Notes: generated by a model from the letters alone, not told the origin. A stretch of 64,000 nucleotides of DNA from Bin87 sp965243255 (GCA_965243255.1 CBDEUH010000004.1:620001-684000), one strand, 5' to 3'; positions 26,330 through 35,290 are shown, counted from the stretch's first letter. Numbers and translations: made by a program.

Positions 26330-28177
26330 ATGCTGGCCGTAAAGATTCTGGGGGCTATCGCCGCCGTATTTGTTGTTGCAATAGTAGTAGCCGGAGTGGC
26401 AATGTACTTCCGGCTGATACCGATACCAGGCCCGATTCTGGCCCTGCTGGTCGGGGCCAAGCCACCGGAATACTCGGCGCGTTATTACCCTCCAGACGCT
26501 CTGGCCTACGCCTGGGTTACCCTGGTTCCGGTGGATGAGCAGTTGAGTGATATGCAGGATATCTGGGACCGATTCAACGAATATCCAGCTTTCACCGAAT
26601 TCATTAAAGAGTTGCGGGAAGACTTTAAAAACGAAACCGGCATTGATTTCGAGGAGGATGTGCAGCCCTGGATTGGCCCGGAGGTAGGCGCCGCCATCAT
26701 CCACATTGACGTGCCAGGCGGAAGTCTCACGTCTCTTGACGACGGCGACGACATCGCAGACGCCATAACCGCCGCCGTAACAGTGGGCGTGCGGGACCAG
26801 AATGCAGCCGCCGATTTTCTGGACAAGTGGCTGCAATATATGTCCCTGGAAAGCGACGCCGACTTTGCCTCCGGCTCCTATCGCGGATTTGACACCTGGG
26901 TTGACGAAGAAGCGTACCAGGCCTACGCCCTGACCGGCGACTGGCTGTTGTACGCCACCGACAAGAAAACCCTGCACGATATCCTGAACCGCCTTGACGG
27001 CGACGGCGGCGACTCGCTGGCCGACGCTGCCAACTTCATCGCCGCCCAGGCGGCCCTGCCGGAACGCCGCTTCTCGTCCGCGTACCTGGACTACGAGCAG
27101 GCGCTGGAAATCGTGGAAGATTTCACCCTGGGCCTCAGCCCGCTGACCCCGGGTATGCCCGGCCCCATCGCCTTCGCCGATCAGGCCCCGCCGTGGGTGG
27201 CCGGCTCCACGGCCTGGGTCGAGCGTGGCATCGTTACGGAAACGGTTTCGCCGGCCACCGCCGGGTTCGGGCTGGAACCAGGAGAGCTCCAGGAGCCGGC
27301 CGACCTGCTGCCCGATGACACCCTGGGCTTCATCGCCGGCGCCTTCGACCCGAACGTTGACCACTGGCGGGTCGCCCTGGCCGAGTACCGGCTGGCCGAC
27401 GTCCTGCCCTGGCCGGAACTGATTGACGAAATCAACGCCGGTCTGGCCGAAGCGGCCCCCGACGGCAACATCGCGCTGGACGACGACGCGACGCTGGCGG
27501 ACGCTCTGGACGCCGCCCTGGAAGCGGTGGACGAAATCACCGGCATTGATTTGGAGCGAGACTTCTTCGACCACTTGGCCGGCGAGTCCATCCTGGCCGT
27601 GCGCGAGTTTGACTTTGACGCCGTGGCGGATGACCCGGCGGCCAACGCCGTTGAGGCCGTCGTTATGTTGTCCTACCAGGAGCCTGGCAAAGACGACTTG
27701 GCCGCCACCATGGGCGAAGTAGCGGACCTGGTTGAAGAGTACGTCGGTCTGGTCGCCAGTCCGGTTGACGTGGGCGCGGAGGACGATGCCGTCGTATTTG
27801 ACCTGGGGCTCCTGGGCATGATGATCGAGGACTCGTTCGCCTACCGTCCCGGCTACGTGCTTCACGACCAAATCCTGACCATCGGCACCACCGAGCAGGC
27901 CCTGGAGACCATCGTGGGGATTCTGAACGGCCGTGGCGAAAGCCTGTCATCCGATGCCGAGTACCGCCGGGCGGTGAGCCATCTGGCCGACGCGGGGCAG
28001 TTGATGGGCTACGTCAACGTCCACGGCATCATCGCCCAGCTGGATGCTGACGATATTGGCCTGGAGTTCGGGGAGTATCGCGTGTTGGAAGAAGGAATCG
28101 GCGTAGTTGGGTTCGGCGTTAGCGGCGGAGACGATTACGACCGTGGCGTCGCCGTGCTGACCCTGTTCCCGGAGTAG
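26330..28177 (+). CDS. DUF3352-family membrane-anchored protein
   Basis: A 615-residue acidic protein anchored by one N-terminal helix (about residues 5-27, AVFVVAIVVAGVAMYF) with the remainder expected outside the membrane. The sequence has the long alternating alpha/beta pattern of DUF3352 proteins, with recurring segments on substrate-free folds: PDALAYAWVTLVP near 49-61, TLGFIAGAFDPNVDHW near 333-348 and QLMGYVNVHGII near 557-568. I see no catalytic motif. Such proteins are common in Chloroflexota and cyanobacteria without a known role. It is transcribed divergently from the cobalamin operon and ends 3 nt from the convergent MoaD-like gene. Confidence 0.75.
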   Translation: MLAVKILGAIAAVFVVAIVVAGVAMYFRLIPIPGPILALLVGAKPPEYSARYYPPDALAYAWVTLVPVDEQLSDMQDIWDRFNEYPAFTEFIKELREDFKNETGIDFEEDVQPWIGPEVGAAIIHIDVPGGSLTSLDDGDDIADAITAAVTVGVRDQNAAADFLDKWLQYMSLESDADFASGSYRGFDTWVDEEAYQAYALTGDWLLYATDKKTLHDILNRLDGDGGDSLADAANFIAAQAALPERRFSSAYLDYEQALEIVEDFTLGLSPLTPGMPGPIAFADQAPPWVAGSTAWVERGIVTETVSPATAGFGLEPGELQEPADLLPDDTLGFIAGAFDPNVDHWRVALAEYRLADVLPWPELIDEINAGLAEAAPDGNIALDDDATLADALDAALEAVDEITGIDLERDFFDHLAGESILAVREFDFDAVADDPAANAVEAVVMLSYQEPGKDDLAATMGEVADLVEEYVGLVASPVDVGAEDDAVVFDLGLLGMMIEDSFAYRPGYVLHDQILTIGTTEQALETIVGILNGRGESLSSDAEYRRAVSHLADAGQLMGYVNVHGIIAQLDADDIGLEFGEYRVLEEGIGVVGFGVSGGDDYDRGVAVLTLFPE

Positions 28178-28180
28178 CGA

Positions 28181-28450
28181 CTACCCGCCGCCGATGGCCG
28201 GCAGGAAGTGCATTTCGGTGTCCTCGCTGACCCGCTCCATCAGCCCCAGCTGGCTCACGTCGCCGTCCACGATGACGGCCAGGCCGGGCGTTATGTCGTC
28301 CAGTTCCTCGTCGTAGAGCAGTTCCTTCATGCCGGGGTGCATCCGTTCCAGGTTGTTGATCACCTGGCGAACGGTGGCCCCTTCCACCTGCACGCGGTCA
28401 GGCGCGCCGGTGATGCGCTGCATCTGGGCGGGTATCCAAACGTCGGGCAT
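28181..28450 (-). CDS. MoaD/ThiS-family ubiquitin-like sulfur carrier
   Basis: An 89-residue beta-grasp protein ending in AIGGG, so the C-terminal Gly-Gly needed for adenylation and thiocarboxylation is present with one extra Gly. The core VEGATVRQVINNLERMHPGM (about 19-38) and AVIVDGD (about 54-60) match MoaD-like carriers. Start ATG 28450 has AGGTG 8 nt upstream. It follows the molybdenum-hydroxylase subunit on the same strand after a hairpin repeat, so supply of sulfur to the molybdopterin cofactor is the natural inference. ThiS or another carrier role is the alternative. Confidence 0.8.
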   Translation of the reverse strand: MPDVWIPAQMQRITGAPDRVQVEGATVRQVINNLERMHPGMKELLYDEELDDITPGLAVIVDGDVSQLGLMERVSEDTEMHFLPAIGGG

Positions 28451-28469
28451 ATTGGCACCTGCTGTTGCA

Positions 28470-28497
28470 GTAGGGGCGAAGAATCCTTCGCCCCTAC
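28470..28497. repeat. Perfect hairpin repeat between two genes
   Basis: GTAGGGGCGAAG and CTTCGCCCCTAC are exact inverted 12-mers with a 4-nt loop. I recall closely similar GGGGCGAAGAATCCTTCGCCCC elements dispersed in many environmental genomes. There is no U-run. It may act as an mRNA hairpin after the hydroxylase gene as well as being an extragenic repeat. Confidence 0.75.
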
Positions 28498-28504
28498 GCA
28501 TCTG

Positions 28505-30826
28505 CTACTTGCCGTCCTTTTCCCACAGGGCTTCCAGCACGTTGCCGGGGTTCATGGGCAGCACGGTCAGGCGGACGCCGATGGCGTCGTAGATGGCGTT
28601 GGCGATGGCGGCCATGGGAGGCACAATCGGCACCTCGCCGACGCCGCGCACGCCGAAGGGATGGTTGGGGTTGTCCACCTCGACGATGCAGGTGTCGATC
28701 ATGGGCAGGTCCAGGCTGGTGGGCATCCGGTAGTCCAGGAAGCTGGAGTTGACCATGTGCCCCTGCTCGTTGGTGTAATACTCCTCGTTTAGCGCCCAGC
28801 CGATGCCCTGCACTGCGCCGCCCTGAATCTGTCCCTCCACGTAGGACGGATGGATGGCCTTGCCGGCGTCCTGGACGGCGGTGTACCGCACGATTTCCAC
28901 CTTGCCGGTATCCTCGTCAACCTCAACGTCCACGATGTGAACGCCGATGCAGGGGCCGGCCCCGCCGGGGTTGACGCCGCCGCGCCCGACGATGGGGCCG
29001 CCGGTGGGAACCTGGCGGGCGGCCAGCTGCTGGAAGGTCATCTGCAACTGGTCGTCGGCCCGGTGCTTCAGGACGCCGTCCTCGTACAGCACGTCTTCCG
29101 GCTCAACCTCCCAGATGCGCGCGGCCCGGGCCATCATCTGCTGCTTCACGTCCTGGGCGGCGGTGTAGGCGGCGTAACCCGTCTTGAAGGTAACGCTGCT
29201 GCCGCCGGTGTTGGAGGTGAAGCCGATGCTGTCGGTGTCGCCGATTTGCGGGTTCACGTCCTCCACCGGAATGCCCAGCACTTCGGCCAGCTGCTGCGAC
29301 ACCGAGGCGCGCGTGCCGCCGATGTCGGGGGAGCCCTCGGTCAGGGTGACCGTGCCATCGGGATTGACCAGGGCGACGGCGGCCGATGGGCCGGTGTTGT
29401 TGCCCCAGAACCCGGAGGCGACGCCCCGGCCCTGCCGCTTGCCCTTGGGCGCGCCGTAGTGCGGGTGCGACTTGGTCGCTTCCAGTGTTTCAACGTAGCC
29501 GACCTTAGGAGTCAGCGGGCCGGTGGGACGGCGGGTGCCTTCCCTGGCGCTGTTCATCAGGCGCAGGTCGATGGCGTCGATGCCCAGCTTTTCGGCCAGT
29601 TCGTCCAGCGCGACTTCCACGCAGTAGGCCGCCGCCGGCGAACCGGGCGCGCGGTAGGCCGCCGTCTTGGGGCGGTTGACCACGATGTCGTAGCCCTCAA
29701 TCCAGGTGTTGGCGATGTCGTATGCCGCCAGCACGCAGTTGGCCGCGCCGGGCACCGGGGAGCCGGGAAACGCGCCGGCCTCAAAAATCAGGTGCACCTC
29801 GGCGGCGGTGATCTTGCCCTCGTTGGTCGCGCCGATCTTGCAGGATATTTCGGTGCCGGACGTGGGGCCGGTCGCCTCGAAGACCTCGGTGCGGTTCATG
29901 GCCAGCTTCACCGGCGCGTGGGCCTTGCGGGCCAGCAGCGCCGCCACCGGCTCCATATAGACCGCCAGCTTGGCGCCGAAACCTCCACCGATTTCCATGG
30001 GAATCGCCTTGACCTTGGAGACGGGGATTCCAACCAACCGGGCCGTGTGGTCGCGCACGGTGAAGTGTCCCTGGCTGCTGGACCAGATGGTGAGGTTGCC
30101 GTCGTCGTGCCACATGGCCGTGCCGGCGTGAGGCTCAATATAGCCCTGGTGCACGGCGGAGGTGGACACGCTGCGCTCGACGATTACGTCGGCCTCGGCG
30201 AAGCCGGCGTCCATGTCGCCCATGCGGAACTCGAAGTGGTTGGCCACGTTGGTTCCGGCGGTGTCGTCGTCATCGTCAAGGATGCCGCCGGCCCTGGTGC
30301 CAGCCGTGGTGAAGGCGGCCAAGCGCTCGTGAATCAGCGTGGCGTCGTCGGCCATGGCCTCCCGGGCGTGCATCACCGGCGGCAGAACCTCGTACTCCAC
30401 CTCGATCCGCGACAGCGCTTCCTCGGCCAGGTGGGCGTTGACGGCGGCGACCGCGGCGATGGCGTGACCCTTGTACAGGGCTTTGTCCTGGGCCATGATG
30501 TTGTTGCTCAGGAACTTGAAGTTGACCATCGCGCCCTCGGCCAGGTCGGACGCCCGGCCGGTGGGTTCCACGATGTCGCCGCCGGTAACCACGGCCCGCA
30601 CGCCGGGCATGGCCTCGGCCTTGCTGGTGTCGATGGACTTGATGCGGGCGTGAGCGTGTGGGCTGCGCAGCACCTTGCCGTAGAGCATACCGGGCAGGTT
30701 CAGGTCGGCGCTGTAGCGGGCCAGTCCGGTTACCTTGTCGGCTCCGTCATGGCGCACCGGGCGGGTGCCAACGACCTTGTACTCCTTGTCGCTAGTCAAA
30801 ACCATGTTGGGGTTGTAGTCCGGCAT
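28505..30826 (-). CDS. Xanthine-dehydrogenase-family molybdopterin-binding large subunit
   Basis: A 773-residue large subunit of the xanthine dehydrogenase/aldehyde oxidase/CO dehydrogenase family. The N-terminal domain VVGTRPVRHDGADKVTGLARY (about 17-37) leads to HAHARIKSID (about 53-62), a GGGFGAKL cofactor motif (about 276-283) and the C-terminal FGVRGVGEVP, whose Glu is the expected catalytic base. It hydroxylates a carbon centre of an aldehyde or heterocycle. The FAD and [2Fe-2S] subunits that normally accompany it are not in the neighbourhood. Only the MoaD-like gene follows. Start ATG 30826 has GGAGG about 12 nt upstream. Substrate unknown. Confidence 0.9.
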   Translation of the reverse strand: MPDYNPNMVLTSDKEYKVVGTRPVRHDGADKVTGLARYSADLNLPGMLYGKVLRSPHAHARIKSIDTSKAEAMPGVRAVVTGGDIVEPTGRASDLAEGAMVNFKFLSNNIMAQDKALYKGHAIAAVAAVNAHLAEEALSRIEVEYEVLPPVMHAREAMADDATLIHERLAAFTTAGTRAGGILDDDDDTAGTNVANHFEFRMGDMDAGFAEADVIVERSVSTSAVHQGYIEPHAGTAMWHDDGNLTIWSSSQGHFTVRDHTARLVGIPVSKVKAIPMEIGGGFGAKLAVYMEPVAALLARKAHAPVKLAMNRTEVFEATGPTSGTEISCKIGATNEGKITAAEVHLIFEAGAFPGSPVPGAANCVLAAYDIANTWIEGYDIVVNRPKTAAYRAPGSPAAAYCVEVALDELAEKLGIDAIDLRLMNSAREGTRRPTGPLTPKVGYVETLEATKSHPHYGAPKGKRQGRGVASGFWGNNTGPSAAVALVNPDGTVTLTEGSPDIGGTRASVSQQLAEVLGIPVEDVNPQIGDTDSIGFTSNTGGSSVTFKTGYAAYTAAQDVKQQMMARAARIWEVEPEDVLYEDGVLKHRADDQLQMTFQQLAARQVPTGGPIVGRGGVNPGGAGPCIGVHIVDVEVDEDTGKVEIVRYTAVQDAGKAIHPSYVEGQIQGGAVQGIGWALNEEYYTNEQGHMVNSSFLDYRMPTSLDLPMIDTCIVEVDNPNHPFGVRGVGEVPIVPPMAAIANAIYDAIGVRLTVLPMNPGNVLEALWEKDGK

Positions 30827-30890
30827 CGGCGAATCCTCCGTTGAATCTATAACGCGGGCAAATGAGGGCCGGGGAGTCCCGGCGGGGCTA

Positions 30891-30899
30891 TGATAGCAT
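30891..30899 (+). promoter_or_regulatory. Extended -10 promoter candidate for the BKACE gene
   Basis: TGA precedes TAGCAT, 34 nt before the ATG at 30934. It is divergent from the molybdenum-hydroxylase gene. No clear -35 is seen. Confidence 0.4.
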
Positions 30900-30933
30900 A
30901 GCGATTGAATCAGCGGCACCGGGAGAGACAGAC

Positions 30934-31821
30934 ATGGACACCATCATTATCAAGGGATGCCTGAACGGCGGTCGGGGGCGAGAGCACAACCCCAACGTGC
31001 CCTGGTCGCCGGAAGAAGTGGCCCAGGAAGCCGTGCGCTGCTACGAGGCCGGCGCGTCCATCGTGCACTTCCACGCCCGCACCCCCGACGGCGGCATCAG
31101 CTACGACCCGGCCTGGTACGCCCAAACCGACGCCATGATCCGGGCCCAGTGCGACCTGGCGCTGAACCACACCACCGCGCGGCGAGCCGACGTGCCGGTG
31201 GAGGCGGTAACCCGCTACCTGCTGGAAACGCCCCAGCCGGTGGAGATGGTGTCCCTCAACCTGGGCATGGGCGTGCGCTGGGGCATCAACCCCGAAACCG
31301 GCCAGCGGCGGACTTCCATCACGCCCAACTCCTTCGAGGACATCACCGCGACGCTGGACGCCTGTTACCAGCGCGGCACCTTCCCGGAGCCGGCGGTGCA
31401 CGACATGGGCGACCTCAACAACGCCTTCACCCTGATGGAGGAGGGCTACATCAAGGACACCCGCTACTTCCTGGTGGAACCGGGCGCGCACTGGGGCGAC
31501 GGCCGGCAGGCCATGGTCGGTTCGCCCCGCAACTACACGCTGATTGCCGAGACCATCCGGGAGCGCTACCCCGAATCCACCTGGCTGGCCCACAGCAGCA
31601 TGGGCCAAACCTTCCCACTGTGCGCCATCGCCATCGCCACCGGCAAGCACATCCGCGTGGGATTTGAGGACAGCCCCTATCTCCCCAACAACCCGCAGCC
31701 CAAGTCCAACGCCGAGTACATCGACTGGGCGGTAACCATGGCGCGGCTGCACGGCCGTGAGCCGGCCACCCCGCAGCAGGCCCGGGATATGCTGGGCCTG
31801 ATCCCGTTCCCGGGAGCCTAG
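30934..31821 (+). CDS. BKACE (DUF849) beta-keto acid cleavage enzyme
   Basis: A 295-residue TIM-barrel enzyme. The N-terminal CLNGGRGREHNPNVPWSPEE (about 9-28), the zinc site HFHAR (about 48-52) and the C-terminal substrate-pocket segment HIRVGFEDSPYLPNN (about 242-256) are typical of the DUF849 family founded on 3-keto-5-aminohexanoate cleavage enzyme. These enzymes exchange acetyl-CoA with a beta-keto acid to give acetoacetate and a new acyl-CoA. The substrate is not readable from sequence. It has its own extended -10 promoter and GGGAGAG ribosome site and is convergent with the rhomboid gene. Confidence 0.88.
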   Translation: MDTIIIKGCLNGGRGREHNPNVPWSPEEVAQEAVRCYEAGASIVHFHARTPDGGISYDPAWYAQTDAMIRAQCDLALNHTTARRADVPVEAVTRYLLETPQPVEMVSLNLGMGVRWGINPETGQRRTSITPNSFEDITATLDACYQRGTFPEPAVHDMGDLNNAFTLMEEGYIKDTRYFLVEPGAHWGDGRQAMVGSPRNYTLIAETIRERYPESTWLAHSSMGQTFPLCAIAIATGKHIRVGFEDSPYLPNNPQPKSNAEYIDWAVTMARLHGREPATPQQARDMLGLIPFPGA

Positions 31822-31854
31822 CCCCGCTGTGAGGAGATAGGCCCCGGAGTGGCC

Positions 31855-32652
31855 TCAATCAATCCGCCGCCCCCGCCAGTACTGCGCCGGACGCTGCCGG
31901 CCTCCATACCCGCCGCCGTAGCCCGACGAGTCCCGCTGCAGCGCCTTGACCGCCGCGCCCACAATCACCCCCACCACGAACCCGCCGATGTGGGCGAAGA
32001 ACGCCGTGCTCACCTGCTCGCTCACGCCGATGGACAGCAGCCCCTGTATCGTCTGCAGCCCAATCCAGATGAGCAGCAGCCACACGGCCCGCAGCTCCAC
32101 CACGGTTATCAGGAAGTAGATAATCAGCGTGCGGATGCGGTTGCGGGGATACAGCAGCAGGTAGGCGCCCATCACGCCGGAAATCGCCCCGCTCGCGCCC
32201 ACCAGCGGCGTCTGCGACGACGGGTCGATGGCGAAGTGCGCCAGCGTGGCCAGCACGCCGGCCACCAGGTAAAACACCAGGTACTTGACGTGCCCAAAGG
32301 TGTCCTCGATGTTGTCGCCGAACACCCACAGGAACAGCATATTGCCGATGAAGTGCATCAGCCCGCCGTGGATGAACATGCACGACAGCATCGTCGCCCA
32401 CGTGGGTATCGGCGAGGCGATGTCGATGCCGCCCGGCAGGATCTGGTAAGCCTGGCCCGACGACAACTCAGCCGGAATGAAGCCAAACTTCAGGAAGAAT
32501 ACGACGATGCCCAGGGTGTCCCCGCCGAAGAGGAAGCCAAACCCGCCCACGCCAATCTCGTAGAGAAAAACGAGAGTGTTCAGCCCCAGCAGGGTGAAGT
32601 TGACGAACGGAACGCTGCCACGGGGACGCCCGCCGTCGGATATGGGCAGCAC
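31855..32652 (-). CDS. Rhomboid-family intramembrane serine protease
   Basis: A 265-residue membrane protein with six or seven helices. The catalytic Ser lies in GASGAISG (near residue 150) and the catalytic His in AHIGGF (near 221). The upstream FIHGGLMHFIGNMLFLWVFG (near 92-111) provides the conserved HGG-H-N of the oxyanion region. The C-terminal tail is Gly/Tyr/Arg-rich and cytoplasmic. Rhomboids cleave membrane helices of substrate proteins, which are unknown here. It lies 6 nt after the kinase-like gene on the same strand, so they are co-transcribed. Confidence 0.93.
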   Translation of the reverse strand: MLPISDGGRPRGSVPFVNFTLLGLNTLVFLYEIGVGGFGFLFGGDTLGIVVFFLKFGFIPAELSSGQAYQILPGGIDIASPIPTWATMLSCMFIHGGLMHFIGNMLFLWVFGDNIEDTFGHVKYLVFYLVAGVLATLAHFAIDPSSQTPLVGASGAISGVMGAYLLLYPRNRIRTLIIYFLITVVELRAVWLLLIWIGLQTIQGLLSIGVSEQVSTAFFAHIGGFVVGVIVGAAVKALQRDSSGYGGGYGGRQRPAQYWRGRRID

Positions 32653-32658
32653 GGCTGA

Positions 32659-33366
32659 CTATTCGGTCGCCCCGGCGATGTCTTCGGCGGCGTGGGCGAT
32701 GATTTCGGCGGCGGTGGTCTGGGATATCCGGCCGATGTTGAGCATCAGGTGAAACTTGGTGGGGTCGTTGGCCTCGGCCCGGAAGAATTTCCGATAGAAC
32801 GTCACCCGGGCGTTTTCCAGCTCCTCGGCATAGGCGCGGGCCTCGTCGTTGGAGAAATGCTCGCGCTTGGCCATGGTGTCGATCCGCACGTCCATGGGGG
32901 CAACCAGACCCACGTGAATCACGCCCGGCGTGTCTGACAGGATCATGTTGCTGCCCCGCCCGATGATGACCACGTCGCCGCCCTCGGCCAGCTCCTTGAC
33001 CACCGAGGTCGTCGCGTCGATAAAGGCCCGGTCGTGAACCGGCGAGTTGGCCGCCGCTTCGGACACCAGCTCGGTGTAGGCTTCCGCCGGCAGCATCTCA
33101 ATGCCCCGGCCGAAGTAGGGCTCGGCGCCGGCGCCGGCCACTGCGGAGCGCTCCAGGACGCCCTGCATGAAGCGGGCCACCTTTTCCCGGAAGGGCACAA
33201 TCCGCTGCTCTTTTTCAATCAGCTGGCTCACCGGGGACCCGACCAGCCGCGCCGCTTCGGAAAAGATGTAGCGGTCAACGTAGTTCAGGCCCATGTTCTG
33301 GGCCACCAGGTGGCCGATTTCCAGGGTGCCGCTGCCAATGACCCCGTTTATGGTGATTACCGGCAT
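32659..33366 (-). CDS. Cytidylate-kinase-like family protein
   Basis: A 235-residue P-loop protein of the cytidylate-kinase-like (AAA_26) group. The N-terminus MPVITINGVIGSGTLEIG is a modified Walker A where the usual Lys-Ser/Thr is replaced by Thr-Leu. IIGRGSNMIL (near 119-128) and a late helix rich in AKREHFSNDEARAY follow. The family is separate from the essential cytidylate kinase, and its substrate is unknown. The start at 33366 has GGAGG 6 nt upstream; longer upstream frames overlap the acetyltransferase gene and look artefactual. It is co-transcribed with the rhomboid gene. Confidence 0.8.
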   Translation of the reverse strand: MPVITINGVIGSGTLEIGHLVAQNMGLNYVDRYIFSEAARLVGSPVSQLIEKEQRIVPFREKVARFMQGVLERSAVAGAGAEPYFGRGIEMLPAEAYTELVSEAAANSPVHDRAFIDATTSVVKELAEGGDVVIIGRGSNMILSDTPGVIHVGLVAPMDVRIDTMAKREHFSNDEARAYAEELENARVTFYRKFFRAEANDPTKFHLMLNIGRISQTTAAEIIAHAAEDIAGATE

Positions 33367-33395
33367 GGTTTTCCTCCGTCCCCGTTCCCGGAGCG

Positions 33396-33983
33396 CTACG
33401 CGCCGTACTGTGCCAGCACCCGGCTGCGGCGCCGGCTGTATTCGTCGGTTAGCAGACCCATGGCGAAAGAGTCGTACCAGTTGCCATCCTTGCGGTGCGT
33501 CCGGCGCAGGTGGCCTTCCAGCACGAAGCCCAGGTGACGGAACATCTGCAGAGCGTGCTCGTTGTACTCGGGCACGTCCACCCACACCCGGTGCAGTTCC
33601 AGGCTGTCAAAGGCCTCGTCCAGCATCGCTACCAGGGCGGCAGTGCCGTAGTGGTGATGCCAGAGGTCCTTGCGCCCGATGAGGATGAACAGTTGGGCCT
33701 CTTCCAGGGGCCATTCCACCAGCAACTGTCCTTCGCCGATATGGGCCTCTTCCGTTGAGTAGATGGAGTAGATGCGCCGCTCGTCCTGGTTGAATATCTG
33801 GTTCCATTCGTCATCGTTGACGCTGTCAACCTGCTCCGGCGCGTAACCGATGTGCATGGGGTGGCCGTCCGAGTCGTCGGTGCCGTACCAAAGCGAACTG
33901 ATTTCAGGGTCGCGGAGCCAGTCCCGGATGCGGGTAACGTCCTCCCGAGAAACGGCGGTGGTGAGGCTAACCTGTGGAAACAT
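33396..33983 (-). CDS. GNAT-family N-acetyltransferase
   Basis: A 195-residue acetyltransferase of the RimJ/RimL-like kind. The acetyl-CoA motif A region reads FILIGRKDLWHHHYGTAALV (about 98-117) with a G-x-A loop at its end, followed by LHRVWVDVPEYNEHALQMFR (about 129-148), where the NxxA helix packs over CoA, and LGFVLEGHLR. The acceptor could be a protein N-terminus, peptide or small amine. GGAGGAG precedes ATG 33983. A TGT-TATAAT extended -10 box lies at 34068-34076. It heads a GNAT-kinase-rhomboid run on the minus strand. Confidence 0.88.
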   Translation of the reverse strand: MFPQVSLTTAVSREDVTRIRDWLRDPEISSLWYGTDDSDGHPMHIGYAPEQVDSVNDDEWNQIFNQDERRIYSIYSTEEAHIGEGQLLVEWPLEEAQLFILIGRKDLWHHHYGTAALVAMLDEAFDSLELHRVWVDVPEYNEHALQMFRHLGFVLEGHLRRTHRKDGNWYDSFAMGLLTDEYSRRRSRVLAQYGA

Positions 33984-34067
33984 GGTCGGTCTCCTCCAAT
34001 GCGATGGCAATAGTGTGGGATATTCGGGTGGATTTCGTAATGCCTTTATGACCGTTGATGTGTGCTG

Positions 34068-34076
34068 ATTATAACA
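34068..34076 (-). promoter_or_regulatory. Extended -10 promoter of the GNAT gene
   Basis: On the minus strand TGT is followed by a consensus TATAAT, 84 nt before the GNAT start. This is the best -10 hexamer in the window. Confidence 0.6.
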
Positions 34077-34118
34077 CGGTGAGCGTTCCGTTATGACAAT
34101 AGGGCGCGTTGCGTCACA

Positions 34119-34157
34119 AAAGGAAAGGAGCGGGTCGGCCATTCGCCGACCCGCTCC
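34119..34157 (-). terminator. Intrinsic terminator after the DAHP synthase gene
   Basis: A perfect 13-bp GC-rich stem (34127-34139 with 34145-34157, 5-nt loop) is followed on the minus strand by TTTCCTTTT. It lies 33 nt past the DAHP synthase stop codon and separates it from the GNAT unit. Confidence 0.88.
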
Positions 34158-34190
34158 GTTTTGAGGAAACCGGATGTTGCCGCGGCTGGC

Positions 34191-35240
34191 TTAGCCCAGC
34201 TCGTCGTAGGCCCACTCCAGCAGGTTCACCGTCTCATCCCAGCCGATGCAGGCATCCGTGATGGATACGCCGTACTCCAGCGCGGACGGGTCGGAGCCCA
34301 GCTTCTGCGTCCCCGGGTTGATGTTGCTTTCCAACATGACGCCGATCAGGTCAGCGTTTCCGCCAATCCGCTGTGCCACCACGTCCTCAAAGGCAATGCG
34401 CTGGCGGGTGTGGTCCTTGTTGGAGTTGCCGTGACTGCAATCCACCACTATGTTGGAGGGAACCTCGGCCTTGCGCAGCGCATCGGCCGCCACGGCGATG
34501 GAACGGGCGTCGTAGTTGGTGCCGCTGCGTCCGCCCCGCATCACCAGGTGGCAGTTTGGGTTGCCCTTGGTTTCCACGATGGACGCTTGCCCGTCGTGGT
34601 CAATGCCCAGGAACGCCTGGGGAGTGCGGGCCGCTACCAGGGCGTCAACCGCCGTCTGCGGGTCGCCGTCGGTGCCGTTCTTGAAGCCCACGGGCATGGA
34701 CAGCCCGGAGGCCATCTGCCGATGCGTCTGGCTCTCGGTGGTCCGCGCGCCGATGGCCGCCCAGGTCACCAGGTCAGCAAAGTACTGGGGCGCGATGGGG
34801 TCCAGGAACTCGGTGGCCGAATACAGGCCGGCCTCGGACAGTTCCATCAGCAGGCGGCGGGCGCGATGCAGGCCGTCCTCAATCTCGTAGCTATCGTTCA
34901 GGTTGGGGTCGTAAATCAGCCCCTTCCAGCCCACCGTGGTGCGCGGCTTTTCAAAATAGACCCGCATCACCACCATGATGCGGTCGCTCACCTGCTCCGC
35001 CAGCGGCTTCAAACGCCTGGCGTAGTCCAGCGCCGCCGAATGGTCGTGGATGGAACACGGCCCGACGATGATCGCGAACCGCTCGTCCTCATGGTTCAGG
35101 ACTGCTTCCAGCTGCCGGCGTCCCTCCAGCACGGTGGACTCGGCAGCGGGAGAAAGCGGGATGCTGGCCTCCAGTTCCGATGGGCGAATCAGTGCGTTGT
35201 TGCTCACGACGTTCACATCCTTGGCTTGTAGCGTTGCCAT
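34191..35240 (-). CDS. aroG: 3-deoxy-7-phosphoheptulonate synthase, class I alpha
   Basis: A 349-residue DAHP synthase of the AroF/G/H type, which joins phosphoenolpyruvate and erythrose 4-phosphate to open the shikimate pathway. Motifs are IVGPCSIHD (about 58-66), MRVYFEKPRTTVGWKG (about 91-106), GARTTESQTHR (about 163-173), PVGFKNGTDG (about 182-191) and CSHGNSNKDH (about 268-277), giving the metal-binding Cys, His, Glu and Asp. Family members are often inhibited by Tyr, Phe or Trp. The leader upstream encodes a Tyr/Phe-rich peptide and a terminator, so Tyr/Phe control of transcription is expected; the letter aroG rather than aroF or aroH is not determined by sequence. Confidence 0.95.
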   Translation of the reverse strand: MATLQAKDVNVVSNNALIRPSELEASIPLSPAAESTVLEGRRQLEAVLNHEDERFAIIVGPCSIHDHSAALDYARRLKPLAEQVSDRIMVVMRVYFEKPRTTVGWKGLIYDPNLNDSYEIEDGLHRARRLLMELSEAGLYSATEFLDPIAPQYFADLVTWAAIGARTTESQTHRQMASGLSMPVGFKNGTDGDPQTAVDALVAARTPQAFLGIDHDGQASIVETKGNPNCHLVMRGGRSGTNYDARSIAVAADALRKAEVPSNIVVDCSHGNSNKDHTRQRIAFEDVVAQRIGGNADLIGVMLESNINPGTQKLGSDPSALEYGVSITDACIGWDETVNLLEWAYDELG

Positions 35241-35290
35241 CTTGGTCTCCTCTACGTTCTTGTTGTGGTTGCGCCGGCCGGCTGGTCAAT

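Noticed and set aside
26264..27871. 535-codon minus-strand frame opposite the DUF3352 gene
   Set aside because: Antisense shadow. The plus-strand frame has a membrane anchor, promoter and ribosome site.
28850..30844. Long plus-strand open frame opposite the molybdenum hydroxylase gene
   Set aside because: Gly/Val/His-rich shadow of a real XDH-family gene with no recognisable fold.
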